DNA from: Mycolicibacterium porcinum
Lineage (GTDB): Bacteria; Actinomycetota; Actinomycetes; Mycobacteriales; Mycobacteriaceae
Length of the DNA: 64,000 nucleotides
Assembly: GCA_002086835.1 (NCBI GenBank)
Contig: MVIG01000001.1
Location: 124,001 to 188,000 of the forward strand
Direction: 5' to 3'
The notes under the pieces were generated by a model. The model ran no database searches. It was not told the origin of the DNA and was given only the letters and a program-made list of their open reading frames with translations. The position numbers and the translations under genes are program-made. Positions 28,009 through 36,974 of this stretch are shown piece after piece. Within the stretch, counting starts at the first letter, position 1; each line of letters begins with the position of its first letter.

Positions 28009-28295
28009 CAACAGCGCAGTGAGGTGTGCCCGCTGTCAGCCGGCCTGCTCGCCGCCACCACGATGGTCTGCCCCTGGCCGTCGACACGATTATCGAAACC
28101 GATGGATTGACAAGCATTTCCGGCTGAGTGCCCGCCTTGTGTACGACGTGTACGATGAGTCGCCCCCCATGCCGACGCGATGTCCGTTTGCTTGCTGGAT
28201 AATTCGAGAATCCGGTAACGGGCCGGAAGGGGTCGGATGAGCGAATTGAATATAGTTGCTCCGGTGATTCGCGCGAAAACAAGAACCGTCGGCGG

Positions 28296-28309
28296 CATAA
28301 TTGACCCGC
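28296..28309 (+). promoter_or_regulatory. Leaderless-type promoter of the alkylsulfatase gene
   Basis: CATAAT at 28296-28301 is a near-consensus -10 and lies 8 bases before the ATG at 28310, consistent with a leaderless or very short-leader transcript. Confidence 0.5.
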
Positions 28310-30391
28310 ATGGATCCCAATTCGAAGTCGTATCAAGCAGATAAGCTTCACGAATTGCGTGCGCAGCTGCCGCGGCGCAGGATGCTGGGTGGGCTGGCAG
28401 TAGCAGGCGTCGCGACCACGCTGATCGCTGCGTGTGACGACAATTCCGGCGGCGGATCAACCGGCGGCGGTGGTGATCTGAACACCGACAACAAGGTGAA
28501 GGGCGCGACCGAGGCCACCAAGGCGGCCAACAAGAAGGTGCTCGACACTCTGCCGTTCAACGACAGATCCGACTTCGAAGACGCCAAGCGCGGGCTGCTC
28601 GAGCGGCCGGACACCCTGACGATCAAGAATGCCAACGGTGACGTGATCTGGGACCTAGAGCAGTACAAGACCTATATCGCCGACGACAAGGCAGCGCCCG
28701 ACACCGTTAATCCGAGCCTGTGGCGCAACGCGCAACTGTGCATGGAGTACGGCCTGTTCGAGGTGGTTCCCGACAAGATCTACCAGGTCCGTGGGTATGA
28801 CCTGTCCAACGTCACCTTCGTCAAGGGCGACACCGGCTGGATCGTGGTCGATACGGCGATCTCACCCGAGACCGCCAAGGCCGCTTTGGATCTGGCGAAT
28901 CAGAAGCTCGGAGCCCGGCCGATCGTCGCGGTGATCCACAGCCATTCGCACGTCGATCACTACGGTGGCGTCCGCGGCATTGTCAACCAGGCCGACGTCG
29001 ACTCCGGCAAGGTGAAAATCATTGCTCCACAAGCTTTCGTGGAGGATGCGGTCAGCGAGAATGTGATCGCAGGCAACGCGATGTCGCGTCGCGCCGTCTA
29101 CATGTACGGGGCGCTGCTGCCCCGCAATGCCGAGGGCGGCGTCAACGGCGGCCTCGGGATGACCGTGTCGGCGGGTGTACCCACGCTGATCATTCCGACC
29201 GACATCGTCAGTACAACGGGCACCAAGATGACCATCGACGGTGTGGACATGGAGTTCCAGATGACTCCGGGCACCGAGGCGCCCACCGAGATGAACACGT
29301 TCTTCCCGCAGTTCAAGGCCATGTGGATGGCGGAGAACACCACCAACACGATGCACAACCTGCTGACGCTGCGTGGTGCCCAGGTGCGCGATGCACGCAT
29401 CTGGGCGAAGTTCCTCGACGACACGATCAGGGTGTACGGACCGAACACCGAGGTGAAGTTCCAGAGCCACCACTGGCCCATGTGGGGCCACGACAAGATC
29501 ATCGACTACTGGAAGCGGCAGCGTGACATGTACAAGTACATGCACGACCAGTCGGTGCGGATGATGAACCAGGGGTTGGTCGGCTCGGAGATCGCCGAGG
29601 AGATCTCCTTCCCGCCGGAGATCAACAATTTCTGGCCTGACCGCGGCTACTACGGCACGCTCAAGCACAACTCGCGGGCCGTCTATCAGCGCTATATGGG
29701 TTGGTACGACGGCAATCCTTCCGACCTCGACGACCTGCCGCCGGCGGAGGCGGCCAAGAAGTACGTCGAGTACATGGGTGGCGAAGACGCCATCCTGGAC
29801 AAGGCCAAGAACGATTTCGACAACGGCAACTACCGCTGGACCGCGATGGTGCTCAAGCAGGTCGTGTTCGCCAACCCCGACAGCGTCAACGGCAAGAACC
29901 TCCTGGCCGACAGCTACGAGCAACTCGGCTACCAGGCGGAGTCCGGGCCGTGGCGCTCGGTGTACCTCCAAGGCGCATACGAGCTGCGCAATGGGGTGCC
30001 GACGGCCGGCGGGACGGATACGGCCAGCCCGGACACCATCGACGCCATGCCGCCCGAGATGATGTTCGACTACCTCGGGGTACGGCTGAACGGCCCGAAG
30101 GCCGCCGGTAAGAACATCAAGCTCAACGTCACGTTCGATGACCTGAAGCAGGACTACACCCTGTTCGTCGAGAACGGCGTGCTGAACTATGCCCCGGGCA
30201 AGATCGGCGATGCCAATGCCAGCCTGACATTGTCCAAAGCGACGATGAACGAGATCCAGATGGGCAAGCTGAAACTCGACGACGGCATCAACCAGAACAA
30301 GGTGAAGGTCGATGGGAACCGGGATTCGGTCAGCGAGTTCATCGGACTGATGGACACTTTCCCGTTCTGGTTCAACATCGTCACTCCGTAG
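28310..30391 (+). CDS. Class III alkylsulfatase (SdsA1-like metallo-beta-lactamase fold), Tat lipoprotein
   Basis: A 693-residue protein. The N-terminus has twin arginines followed by a hydrophobic stretch and a lipobox-like LIAAC (Cys42), suggesting Tat export and lipid anchoring. The metallo-beta-lactamase core carries the zinc motif H212-x-H214-x-D216-H217 and later FFPQFKAMWMAENTTNTMHN. A helical dimerisation domain and a C-terminal SCP2-like domain (LNVTFDDLKQDYTLFVENGVL) complete the SdsA1 architecture. The family cleaves long-chain primary alkyl sulfates such as SDS to alcohol and sulfate. A MalT-like regulator follows in the same direction. Confidence 0.93.
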   Translation: MDPNSKSYQADKLHELRAQLPRRRMLGGLAVAGVATTLIAACDDNSGGGSTGGGGDLNTDNKVKGATEATKAANKKVLDTLPFNDRSDFEDAKRGLLERPDTLTIKNANGDVIWDLEQYKTYIADDKAAPDTVNPSLWRNAQLCMEYGLFEVVPDKIYQVRGYDLSNVTFVKGDTGWIVVDTAISPETAKAALDLANQKLGARPIVAVIHSHSHVDHYGGVRGIVNQADVDSGKVKIIAPQAFVEDAVSENVIAGNAMSRRAVYMYGALLPRNAEGGVNGGLGMTVSAGVPTLIIPTDIVSTTGTKMTIDGVDMEFQMTPGTEAPTEMNTFFPQFKAMWMAENTTNTMHNLLTLRGAQVRDARIWAKFLDDTIRVYGPNTEVKFQSHHWPMWGHDKIIDYWKRQRDMYKYMHDQSVRMMNQGLVGSEIAEEISFPPEINNFWPDRGYYGTLKHNSRAVYQRYMGWYDGNPSDLDDLPPAEAAKKYVEYMGGEDAILDKAKNDFDNGNYRWTAMVLKQVVFANPDSVNGKNLLADSYEQLGYQAESGPWRSVYLQGAYELRNGVPTAGGTDTASPDTIDAMPPEMMFDYLGVRLNGPKAAGKNIKLNVTFDDLKQDYTLFVENGVLNYAPGKIGDANASLTLSKATMNEIQMGKLKLDDGINQNKVKVDGNRDSVSEFIGLMDTFPFWFNIVTP

Positions 30392-30467
30392 CTGGGACAA
30401 TGGTGTGCCGCCTTGCGGCCCGCAGGGCAGCACAGCCTGCCCGGGACAGTGATCGATAGGAACCAAC

Positions 30468-33059
30468 GTGCAGCCCTCCGGAACATCGTCGATGCAGCCG
30501 GTGCCGTGGTTTCTCGCTACCATCCCGTCGTCGAGCCCCGGGATGCTGCCGCGTCCGGCCATCGGCCGCACCCTGAACGAGCGCAACACCGGCAGACGGG
30601 CTGTGCTCGTCGCCGCTCCGTCGGGGTTCGGCAAGACCGTCTCCGTCGCGCAGTGGGCTCACGCGCGTCAACGTGCCGAACCCGGCTCACTGGCGTGGCT
30701 GACGCTGACCGAGCGGATCAACGACCGCAGGGATGTCCTGCGCGGCATCTTGACCGCATTGCTGAACAGCGCACGTGCTGCGGGTGACGCCTCGCTGGAC
30801 CAGTCCTTGTCCGGGGCGTTCGACTCGGCCTCCTACGATGCGGCGGTTGCCGCCCTGATGGTCATCGACCCCCGCCGCACCGTGACCATCGTGATCGACG
30901 ACTTCCAGTTCGCACGGTCGGTATGGGGCGATGACGATGTGGTGGAGCTGGTGGAGAACGGGCCGCAATGGTTGCGGTTCGTGCTGATCACGACGGACCC
31001 GGTCAGCCCGTCGTGGGCTCGGTTGCGGGTACACGACAAGGTGGCGGTCATCGGTTCGGCCGAACTGGCCTTCACCCGCGACGACGTGCAGGCGCTCGTC
31101 GAACAACGCGGCGCGCCCGCGCAGCCCGAGGACATCGACCGAATCATGACCGCGAGCGGCGGCTGGCCCGGTGCCGTTCGCCTCATCCTGGTCAGTGGTG
31201 ACGAAGCCGCCGCCTTCTCCGGCGATGTCGACCTCACCGATTACATCGGCACCGCGGTGCTGGCCCGGATGCGGCCGGACCTCGCCGATTTCGCGCTGAA
31301 GGCCACCGTGTGCCCACGGGTGGACGAGCAGCTGGCCCGCGCACTCACGGACCGGCCGGACAGCGGCGAACTGCTTGACGACTGTGTCGCGGCGGGGCTG
31401 TTCCTCGAGCGCATCGGTTCGGGAGACAGCACGGTTTTTCAATGGCATTCGATCTTCGTCAAGCACTGCCAGGAGATACTGAGGCGACGCCACCCCGAGG
31501 AATGGACGCGGCTCAACCGGTTGGCGGCGGCCGAGCTTGCACAGCAGTACCCGCTGGAGGCTGTCGAGCTCGCGATCCGCGGTGACGACCGTTTCGGGTA
31601 TGACGTCGTTGCCGAGCATTGGCTCGAGCTGCTGCTGCAATCTCGTTCGGGTGCACTGGATCTGGCCTGCGTGCGGCTTGCCGAGGCCTTCGGGGAGAAT
31701 CCCGAGATCCTGATGATCAGGTCCAGCTGCCGAGCCATGGCCGGTGACGATGTCGCGGCGGCGCTGCTGTTCGACCGGGCCGAGCGGATGTCGCAGTCGG
31801 AGCAGAGGCCGGGGCGGCTCGACCTCATCGCGGATCTCACGCAGCTGCTGATCTCTGACGACCGAGACGTGATGGACCGGGCCGCAGGACGTGTCGAGAT
31901 CGCGCTGTCAGACCGTGAACTGGTCGCACCGCGTGTCTATGCCTGTGCGCTGTTCGTACTCGGCTGGGCGGATTCGCGGATGCGGCGCAGTCCGACCCGA
32001 GGTTCGGAGTATCTGGAGGCCGCAGTGCACGAGTGCGCGGCCCTCGGGCTGCCGGAGGTGGCTTACCGGGCCCGGCAGAGCCTGGCGTTTGCCCTGGCCC
32101 ATTCGGGTGAACTGGGCCGTGCGCAGCAGGCACTGCACCTGGCCGTGTCATCCGGCGAATCCACACCCGAGCTCTGGCTGGCGCACGACGGTGACGGCAT
32201 CGAACGCTTCACGGCAGGGTGGATTCACTTCTGGCATGGTGAGATCGCCGCGGCGGTCGAGGATTTGATCCCGTCGAGCGGCACAGTCGGCGTCGGATAC
32301 CCCGACACGTCGCGGATGTTCCTGGCGTTCAGTGCGGCCACCCTCCGCGACAACCGGGTGCTGGCCGTCGCCGAGGCTGCCGTGGCCCGGATGCCCGACG
32401 CCGATACCCATGGCGTGCCGTGGGTCAACTACAAGACAGGCAGCCGCGCACGGTTGGCCGAAGCGCGCGGCGATCACGGGCTGGCGCTCGAGCTCGCTTC
32501 CGGAGTCGTTGGGGCCGTGCACCTTCCGATGGTGTCGGCCGTACTTTCCGGGATGTGCCGGCGGTTGGGTGCGCCGGAGCTGGCCGACCGACTGGCCCGT
32601 CAGGCATTGGAGCCGCGGCTACCGGGGTACATCGCCGCGTACGCGCTGTACACGCTGGCGTTGCTGGCCTGGCAGGACGGGCACGCTGAGCGGGCTCACC
32701 AGCGGATGGAGGAGATGCTGGCCGCCGCATGCCCGGAGCATGTGCGGTACCAGTTCGTCGACAACCCGGATTCGGTCTGCCAGGAACTGCTGGCCGCCCA
32801 CCGCTCCTACACCGCGTACCCCGATTTCGTCGAGCAAGCCCTGCTGGCGAGCGAGCATCGCCGGTCGGATTCCGGTGCGGCCGGCCTGACACCGCGTGAG
32901 CGGGAGATCCTGGCTTTCCTGCGGACGCCGATGACGATGCAGGAGATCGCCGACAAGATGTCCATCTCGGTGAACACGCTCAAGACCCACCAGCGCGCGG
33001 TCTACCGCAAACTCGGTGCGACCAACCGCCGGGAAGCCATCAACCGGGCGGCCCGCTAG
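30468..33059 (+). CDS. Large ATP-binding LuxR (MalT-like, LAL) transcriptional regulator
   Basis: An 863-residue regulator. The N-terminal NTPase has a Walker A motif near residues 49-57 (AAPSGFGKT) and a Walker B-like TVTIVIDDFQF. A long helical region resembling TPR repeats follows, and the last 58 or so residues form a LuxR helix-turn-helix (LTPREREILAFL ... MSISVNTLKTHQRAVYRKLGA). Such proteins activate transcription on binding an inducer and ATP. It is 76 bases after the alkylsulfatase gene, a likely target. GTG at 30468 follows a weak AGGAAC site; ATG at 30492 is an alternative. Confidence 0.92.
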   Translation: MQPSGTSSMQPVPWFLATIPSSSPGMLPRPAIGRTLNERNTGRRAVLVAAPSGFGKTVSVAQWAHARQRAEPGSLAWLTLTERINDRRDVLRGILTALLNSARAAGDASLDQSLSGAFDSASYDAAVAALMVIDPRRTVTIVIDDFQFARSVWGDDDVVELVENGPQWLRFVLITTDPVSPSWARLRVHDKVAVIGSAELAFTRDDVQALVEQRGAPAQPEDIDRIMTASGGWPGAVRLILVSGDEAAAFSGDVDLTDYIGTAVLARMRPDLADFALKATVCPRVDEQLARALTDRPDSGELLDDCVAAGLFLERIGSGDSTVFQWHSIFVKHCQEILRRRHPEEWTRLNRLAAAELAQQYPLEAVELAIRGDDRFGYDVVAEHWLELLLQSRSGALDLACVRLAEAFGENPEILMIRSSCRAMAGDDVAAALLFDRAERMSQSEQRPGRLDLIADLTQLLISDDRDVMDRAAGRVEIALSDRELVAPRVYACALFVLGWADSRMRRSPTRGSEYLEAAVHECAALGLPEVAYRARQSLAFALAHSGELGRAQQALHLAVSSGESTPELWLAHDGDGIERFTAGWIHFWHGEIAAAVEDLIPSSGTVGVGYPDTSRMFLAFSAATLRDNRVLAVAEAAVARMPDADTHGVPWVNYKTGSRARLAEARGDHGLALELASGVVGAVHLPMVSAVLSGMCRRLGAPELADRLARQALEPRLPGYIAAYALYTLALLAWQDGHAERAHQRMEEMLAAACPEHVRYQFVDNPDSVCQELLAAHRSYTAYPDFVEQALLASEHRRSDSGAAGLTPREREILAFLRTPMTMQEIADKMSISVNTLKTHQRAVYRKLGATNRREAINRAAR

Positions 33060-33068
33060 CGTGATGCC

Positions 33069-33593
33069 GTGACCGAAGAACTCGTCACGGTGTATGACGC
33101 CGACGGCAATGTGATTGGCGCGGAGCCACGTTCACGTGTCTACGCCGAGGGGCTGTGGCACGCCAGTGCCGGTGTGCTGGTGCGTTCTGCCGACGGGGCG
33201 CGCATCTATGTCCACCGCCGCACCATGACCAAGGCGGTGTTCGCCGGCATGCACGACTGCCTGGCCGGCGGGGTCGTCGACCCGGGGGAGACACCGCTGC
33301 AGGCCGCAACCCGGGAACTGGCCGAGGAACTCGGCATCAGCGGCCCGCCCTTGACGGCGCTGGCCTCGGTGGCCTGGGACGGGCAGTGGGCGGGAAAACC
33401 CATGCGGTGTCACCTGTTCGCCTACGAGGCACGCTGGGACGGTCCGATCCGCCACCAGCCCGAGGAGATCGTGGACGGCTGGTGGTGGACCGACGAGGAG
33501 CTGGCAAGCCACCTGGCCGACCCGGACTGGCCGTTCGTGCCGGATACCCGGGTCCTGATCCCGCACCTGCTGCGCTTACGTCAACACCCTTGA
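33069..33593 (+). CDS. NUDIX hydrolase
   Basis: A 174-residue NUDIX-family pyrophosphohydrolase. The Nudix box is complete: G-x5-E-x7-REL-x-EELG in GGVVDPGETPLQAATRELAE followed by ELGI. The N-terminal segment (LVTVYDADGNVIGAEPRSRVYAEGLWHASAGVLV) resembles the YfcD/IPP-isomerase-like subgroup. The GTG start is 9 bases after the LuxR stop. Substrate cannot be deduced. Confidence 0.92.
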   Translation: MTEELVTVYDADGNVIGAEPRSRVYAEGLWHASAGVLVRSADGARIYVHRRTMTKAVFAGMHDCLAGGVVDPGETPLQAATRELAEELGISGPPLTALASVAWDGQWAGKPMRCHLFAYEARWDGPIRHQPEEIVDGWWWTDEELASHLADPDWPFVPDTRVLIPHLLRLRQHP

Positions 33594-33649
33594 GGTAGTG
33601 CGAGCGGTGGTCCTTACTGGGTGGTACCTCACCATCCAGGAAGATCACC

Positions 33650-35074
33650 GTGCAAACCGTCTTCGAACGACACACCCCCGCAAGCAGCCTCATCGACCGC
33701 TCGTTGGCCACGTCGGCGCTTCAGCCTTTCTGGCTCGACGACATGCCTGATCAGCCCGACTATCCGGTGCTGACCAGCGCGTCGTCGCACTACGACCTCG
33801 TCGTGGTCGGCGGCGGGTATACCGGGCTGTGGTCGGCCTTGCTGGCGAAGCAGCGCGACCCGGGAATCCGGGTCGCCCTCGTCGAGGGGCAGACCATCGG
33901 ATGGGCCGCCTCAGGACGCAACGGCGGTTTCGTCGAGGCGTCGTTGACCCACGGTGCCGAGAACGGCCGCAGCCGCTGGCCGGATGAGATCGAGACCCTC
34001 GAGCGGCTCGGGCTGGAGAACCTCGACGGTATCGAGCAGACCGTCGATTCGCTCGGCCTCGACTGTGACTTCGAGAGGACCGGCTCGATCGCGGTCGCGG
34101 TCGAGCCCTACCAGGCTGCCGAACTGGCCGCCGCCGCGGCGCGGCCGGATCAGGTCTACTTCGATCAGCAGTCCATCCGCGCCGAGGTGCATTCACCGAC
34201 ATACCTGGCCGGGGTGTGGTCGAAGGACGGCGCGGCGCTGGTTCATCCCGCCAAGCTCGCGAGCGAACTTGCCCGCGCCGCAGGTGCTCTCGGTGTGGAC
34301 ATTTATGAGCACAGCAAGGTGCTCGGACTCGAACAGCCTCGTCGCGGCGGATCACTCTCGGTCCGTACCGAACGCGTGTCCATCCGCGCCGACCGAGTCA
34401 TCTTGGCGACGAACGGTTTTCCGTCGCTGTTGAAGCGCTACCGCTACCACACCGTGCCGGTTTACGACTACGCCTTGATGACCGAACCGCTGACCGATTC
34501 CCAGCTGGCCGAAATCGGTTGGAGCAACCGGCAGGGCATCAGTGACATGTCGAACCAGTTCCATTACTACCGGTTGTCGAAAGACAATCGGATCCTGTGG
34601 GGCGGGTACGACGCGATCTACCACTTCGGCGGTCGGATCAGGCCTGAGTACGAGGATCGCGACACCACCTATCGGCGCCTCGCCGGCCACTTCTTCACGA
34701 CCTTCCCGCAACTGGAGGAGGTCAGGTTCAGTCACCGCTGGGCCGGGGTGATCGACACGTCGACGCGGTTCTGCGCCTTCTTCGGCTCGGCATACGGCGA
34801 TAGGGTCGGATACGCCGCCGGATTCACCGGGCTCGGTGTCGCTGCGACCAGGTTCGCTGCCGAGGTCATGCTCGACCGGTTCGCCGGTGAGCCTACGGCC
34901 CGCACAGAACTCGAAATGGTCAAGTCCATCCCCATGCCGTTCCCGCCGGAACCGTTGGCCTCGGCCGGAATTCAGGCCACCCGGTGGTCACTCGACCGCG
35001 CCGACCATCATGAGGGACGCCGCAACGTGCTGCTGAAGGCGCTCGATTCCGTTGGCCTGGGGTTCGACTCGTGA
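33650..35074 (+). CDS. FAD-dependent amine/amino-acid oxidoreductase (DAO family)
   Basis: A 474-residue flavoprotein of the DAO family, similar in layout to the gamma-glutamylputrescine oxidase PuuB. The FAD-binding motif DLVVVGGGYTGLWSALLAK starts near residue 49, followed by EGQTIGWAASGRNGGFVEAS, and the C-terminal FAD-contacting strand has GYAAGFTGLGVAATRFAAEVM. The reaction would be oxidation of a secondary or primary amine to an imine/aldehyde with H2O2. GTG at 33650 follows an AGGAAG site. The stop overlaps the cupin gene start by 4 bases. Confidence 0.9.
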   Translation: MQTVFERHTPASSLIDRSLATSALQPFWLDDMPDQPDYPVLTSASSHYDLVVVGGGYTGLWSALLAKQRDPGIRVALVEGQTIGWAASGRNGGFVEASLTHGAENGRSRWPDEIETLERLGLENLDGIEQTVDSLGLDCDFERTGSIAVAVEPYQAAELAAAAARPDQVYFDQQSIRAEVHSPTYLAGVWSKDGAALVHPAKLASELARAAGALGVDIYEHSKVLGLEQPRRGGSLSVRTERVSIRADRVILATNGFPSLLKRYRYHTVPVYDYALMTEPLTDSQLAEIGWSNRQGISDMSNQFHYYRLSKDNRILWGGYDAIYHFGGRIRPEYEDRDTTYRRLAGHFFTTFPQLEEVRFSHRWAGVIDTSTRFCAFFGSAYGDRVGYAAGFTGLGVAATRFAAEVMLDRFAGEPTARTELEMVKSIPMPFPPEPLASAGIQATRWSLDRADHHEGRRNVLLKALDSVGLGFDS

Positions 35075-35418
35075 GCGAGCCCACCCTGCACAGCGGCGCT
35101 GTCGACGCCTCAGCGTTGGTGCTCGACCACACCCCGCTGCCCGATGAACTGGTGGTGCAGGGAGCGCCGACGGCCGGCCATCGCGACCTGACCACATTGT
35201 CGGACGTGACGATCGGGATCTGGGAACACACTCCCGGGGTGTCCCGAGATGTGGAGGCCGACGAGGTCTTTGTCGTTCTCAGCGGCGACGCGACCATCTC
35301 TTTCGACGACGGTGGTCCGGCGCTCGATCTCCGCCCGGGCAGCCTGGTCCGGCTCCGCGAAGGGCAACGCACCACCTGGACGGTTCGCGAGACACTGCGA
35401 AAAGTCTTCGTCGCATAG
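35071..35418 (+). CDS. Small cupin-domain protein (DUF861-like)
   Basis: A 115-residue single-domain cupin. The core pattern GIWEHTPGVSRDVEADEVFVVLSGDATISFDDGGPALDLRPGSLVRL (in parts) fits the DUF861/EutQ-like cupins, but the His residues of metal-binding cupins are largely missing: the first motif has EADE rather than HxHxxxE. It is translationally coupled to the FAD oxidoreductase (GTGA overlap) and probably works on the same substrate. Function unknown. Confidence 0.87.
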   Translation: MSEPTLHSGAVDASALVLDHTPLPDELVVQGAPTAGHRDLTTLSDVTIGIWEHTPGVSRDVEADEVFVVLSGDATISFDDGGPALDLRPGSLVRLREGQRTTWTVRETLRKVFVA

Positions 35419-35430
35419 CGTTCCGCCCGC

Positions 35431-35459
35431 GCCGTTGTGCGGTGACGCCGCACAATGGC
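35431..35459. terminator. Hairpin between the cupin and TetR genes
   Basis: An inverted repeat with TTGTGCGG (35435-35442) and CCGCACAA (35448-35455) around a TGACG loop extends by 4 further pairs, one of them G-U, to a 12-bp stem. It starts 12 bases after the cupin stop. It may end the oxidoreductase/cupin transcript, or it may be an operator for the following TetR gene; there is no T-run. Confidence 0.5.
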
Positions 35460-35493
35460 ACCAGGGTGTTGACGTAAGCGAGAAGGCATGCGG

Positions 35494-36201
35494 ATGGGCA
35501 GAACACTGAAGTCCGAATCGCCGAAGCGGCGGCGGCGACAGACCAAGCAGGGCGTGGTGCTGTCCGAGGAGCTCATCGTCGAGGCCGCGCTGCGGGTCTT
35601 GCAGTACCACGGCGCTGCCGGCTTGAGTGTGCGGCGCCTCGGCCTCGCTCTCGGAGCCGACCCGACCGCGCTGTACCGCTACTTCCGCGGCATCGAGGAT
35701 GTGGTGCTGGCGATCACCGACGAACTCCTGCGCCGGGTGGTCGAGGGATGGGAACCGACCGGGCACTGGCGCGACGACATGCGGGAACTCGGGTTACGCG
35801 TGCACCGCGTCTATCTCGAGCACCCGCAGGCCGGAGTGCTGGCCGCGAGCCGGGTGACCGGCGGTGCCCACGAGATCCAGATCATCGAGACGGTTCTGGG
35901 ATTGCTCCGGTCGGCCGGATTTCCCGACCAAGAAGCCGTCGACGTGTATCACGCTTTCATCGACCAGATGCTGGGGTTCGCCGCGCTCGACGCCGCTTTC
36001 GAGGCGTTGCCGGCCGAACACCGTGAGCGCGACGACGAGACGTGGCGGGACACCTACTCGCAGTTGCCGGCCGAGACGCATCCGAACATCGCCGCCACCA
36101 GTCGGTTTCTCGACGAGTCGATGAGACGGAGTGGCTGTGAATCGGCCCTGGAGTTGCTGCTCGACGGCATCTCGCTGCGGCTGGAGGCCTACCGGTCCTA
36201 G
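35494..36201 (+). CDS. TetR family regulator next to the FAD oxidoreductase/cupin pair
   Basis: A 235-residue TetR regulator. It begins with a strongly basic extension (KSESPKRRRRQTK) before the DNA-binding domain (ELIVEAALRVLQYHGAAGLSVRRLGLALGADPTALYRYFRGIEDV, in parts); the basic arm could add minor-groove contacts. The ATG at 35494 is 7 bases after AGAAGG and is preferred over the ATG at 35488, which is only 1 base away. It may regulate the upstream oxidoreductase genes. It converges on the next TetR gene with a 4-bp gap. Confidence 0.9.
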   Translation: MGRTLKSESPKRRRRQTKQGVVLSEELIVEAALRVLQYHGAAGLSVRRLGLALGADPTALYRYFRGIEDVVLAITDELLRRVVEGWEPTGHWRDDMRELGLRVHRVYLEHPQAGVLAASRVTGGAHEIQIIETVLGLLRSAGFPDQEAVDVYHAFIDQMLGFAALDAAFEALPAEHRERDDETWRDTYSQLPAETHPNIAATSRFLDESMRRSGCESALELLLDGISLRLEAYRS

Positions 36202-36205
36202 CGCG

Positions 36206-36907
36206 TCAGACGGCCCTGACCGCGATGCCGTCGAGCAATTGACTCAGCCCGGAATGGAATTCGGCCTTCTGGTCGTCATCGGGCTGATCGAGGGCGCCCG
36301 CGTCGATCGCGGCGGCCAGGGCCGGAAAGCGCGCCGGGGTGACCAGCCGGCGCAGCAATGCGGGGTACTCGCTGTCGTCGACGTCGCGGGCCTCGATGGC
36401 CAGTGCCGCCGAGCCACGCGTGAAGATCAGCACGGCGAGGACCGCGCTGAGCTTCTCGCGTTCGGTCAGTGCCGTGCCGGACAGGGTGGCCAGCCCGGCG
36501 TCCAGCCAGGCGAGCTGGCCGGGGTCAGCGGGCAGACCGGCAGCCGCGGTCTGCAATATCCATGGATGGCGGTGGTAGACGCCCCACAGCTCGTCGGCCC
36601 AATGTGACAGTGCCGCACGCCAATCCGCGCCATCGGGTGCCGAAGGCGGTGGGCCCGGGCCGGTGGCGAGCATGAACGTCACCAGCTCGTCCTTGTTGGC
36701 CACGTGCCGGTACAGCGACATGGTGCCGCACCCGAGCCGCTCGGCCAGCCGGGCCATCGACAGGGCCGCGAGGCCGTCGGTGTCGGCCAGTTCGACGGCG
36801 GCGGCGACGATGGCCTCCCGGGTGAGCCCGCGGGATCGGCGCGGCGCCGCGTCTGGTTGCCAGAGCAGGCGCAACACGCGCGGGAGCGGGGTATCCGGGG
36901 CGGTCAT
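36206..36907 (-). CDS. TetR family regulator, divergent from a DUF2306-type membrane protein
   Basis: A 233-residue TetR regulator with N-terminal helix-turn-helix (LTREAIVAAAVELADTDG ... LSMARLAERLGCGTMSLYRHVANKDELVTFML) and a TetR_C_1-like sensor domain with the typical HPWILQTAAAG segment. The ATG at 36907 follows an in-frame GTG at 36910; either could be used. It is divergent from the membrane protein gene, with a long palindrome between the two that covers the latter's start, so it probably represses that gene and itself. Confidence 0.92.
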   Translation of the reverse strand: MTAPDTPLPRVLRLLWQPDAAPRRSRGLTREAIVAAAVELADTDGLAALSMARLAERLGCGTMSLYRHVANKDELVTFMLATGPGPPPSAPDGADWRAALSHWADELWGVYHRHPWILQTAAAGLPADPGQLAWLDAGLATLSGTALTEREKLSAVLAVLIFTRGSAALAIEARDVDDSEYPALLRRLVTPARFPALAAAIDAGALDQPDDDQKAEFHSGLSQLLDGIAVRAV

Positions 36908-36936
36908 CACCGCTCAGAGTAGTCAGTGACATCCGT

Positions 36937-36974
36937 ATGCGTATGCCATACCCTTGTGCGTATGGCATACGCAT
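36937..36974. promoter_or_regulatory. Double palindromic operator covering a leaderless start
   Basis: Perfect 15-bp arms ATGCGTATGCCATAC (36937-36951) and GTATGGCATACGCAT (36960-36974) flank an 8-bp spacer. Each arm itself contains a smaller dyad GTATG-N-CATAC, so the element looks like two TetR dimer sites. A TANNNT -10 (TACCCT, 36949-36954) lies across the left arm and spacer, and the ATG of the membrane protein (36962) lies inside the right arm. A bound repressor would cover the -10, the start site and the start codon. Confidence 0.85.

Noticed and set aside
28862-30634. A minus-strand open frame of 590 codons opposite the alkylsulfatase
   Set aside because: Antisense shadow of a gene with an intact zinc motif; composition is not protein-like.
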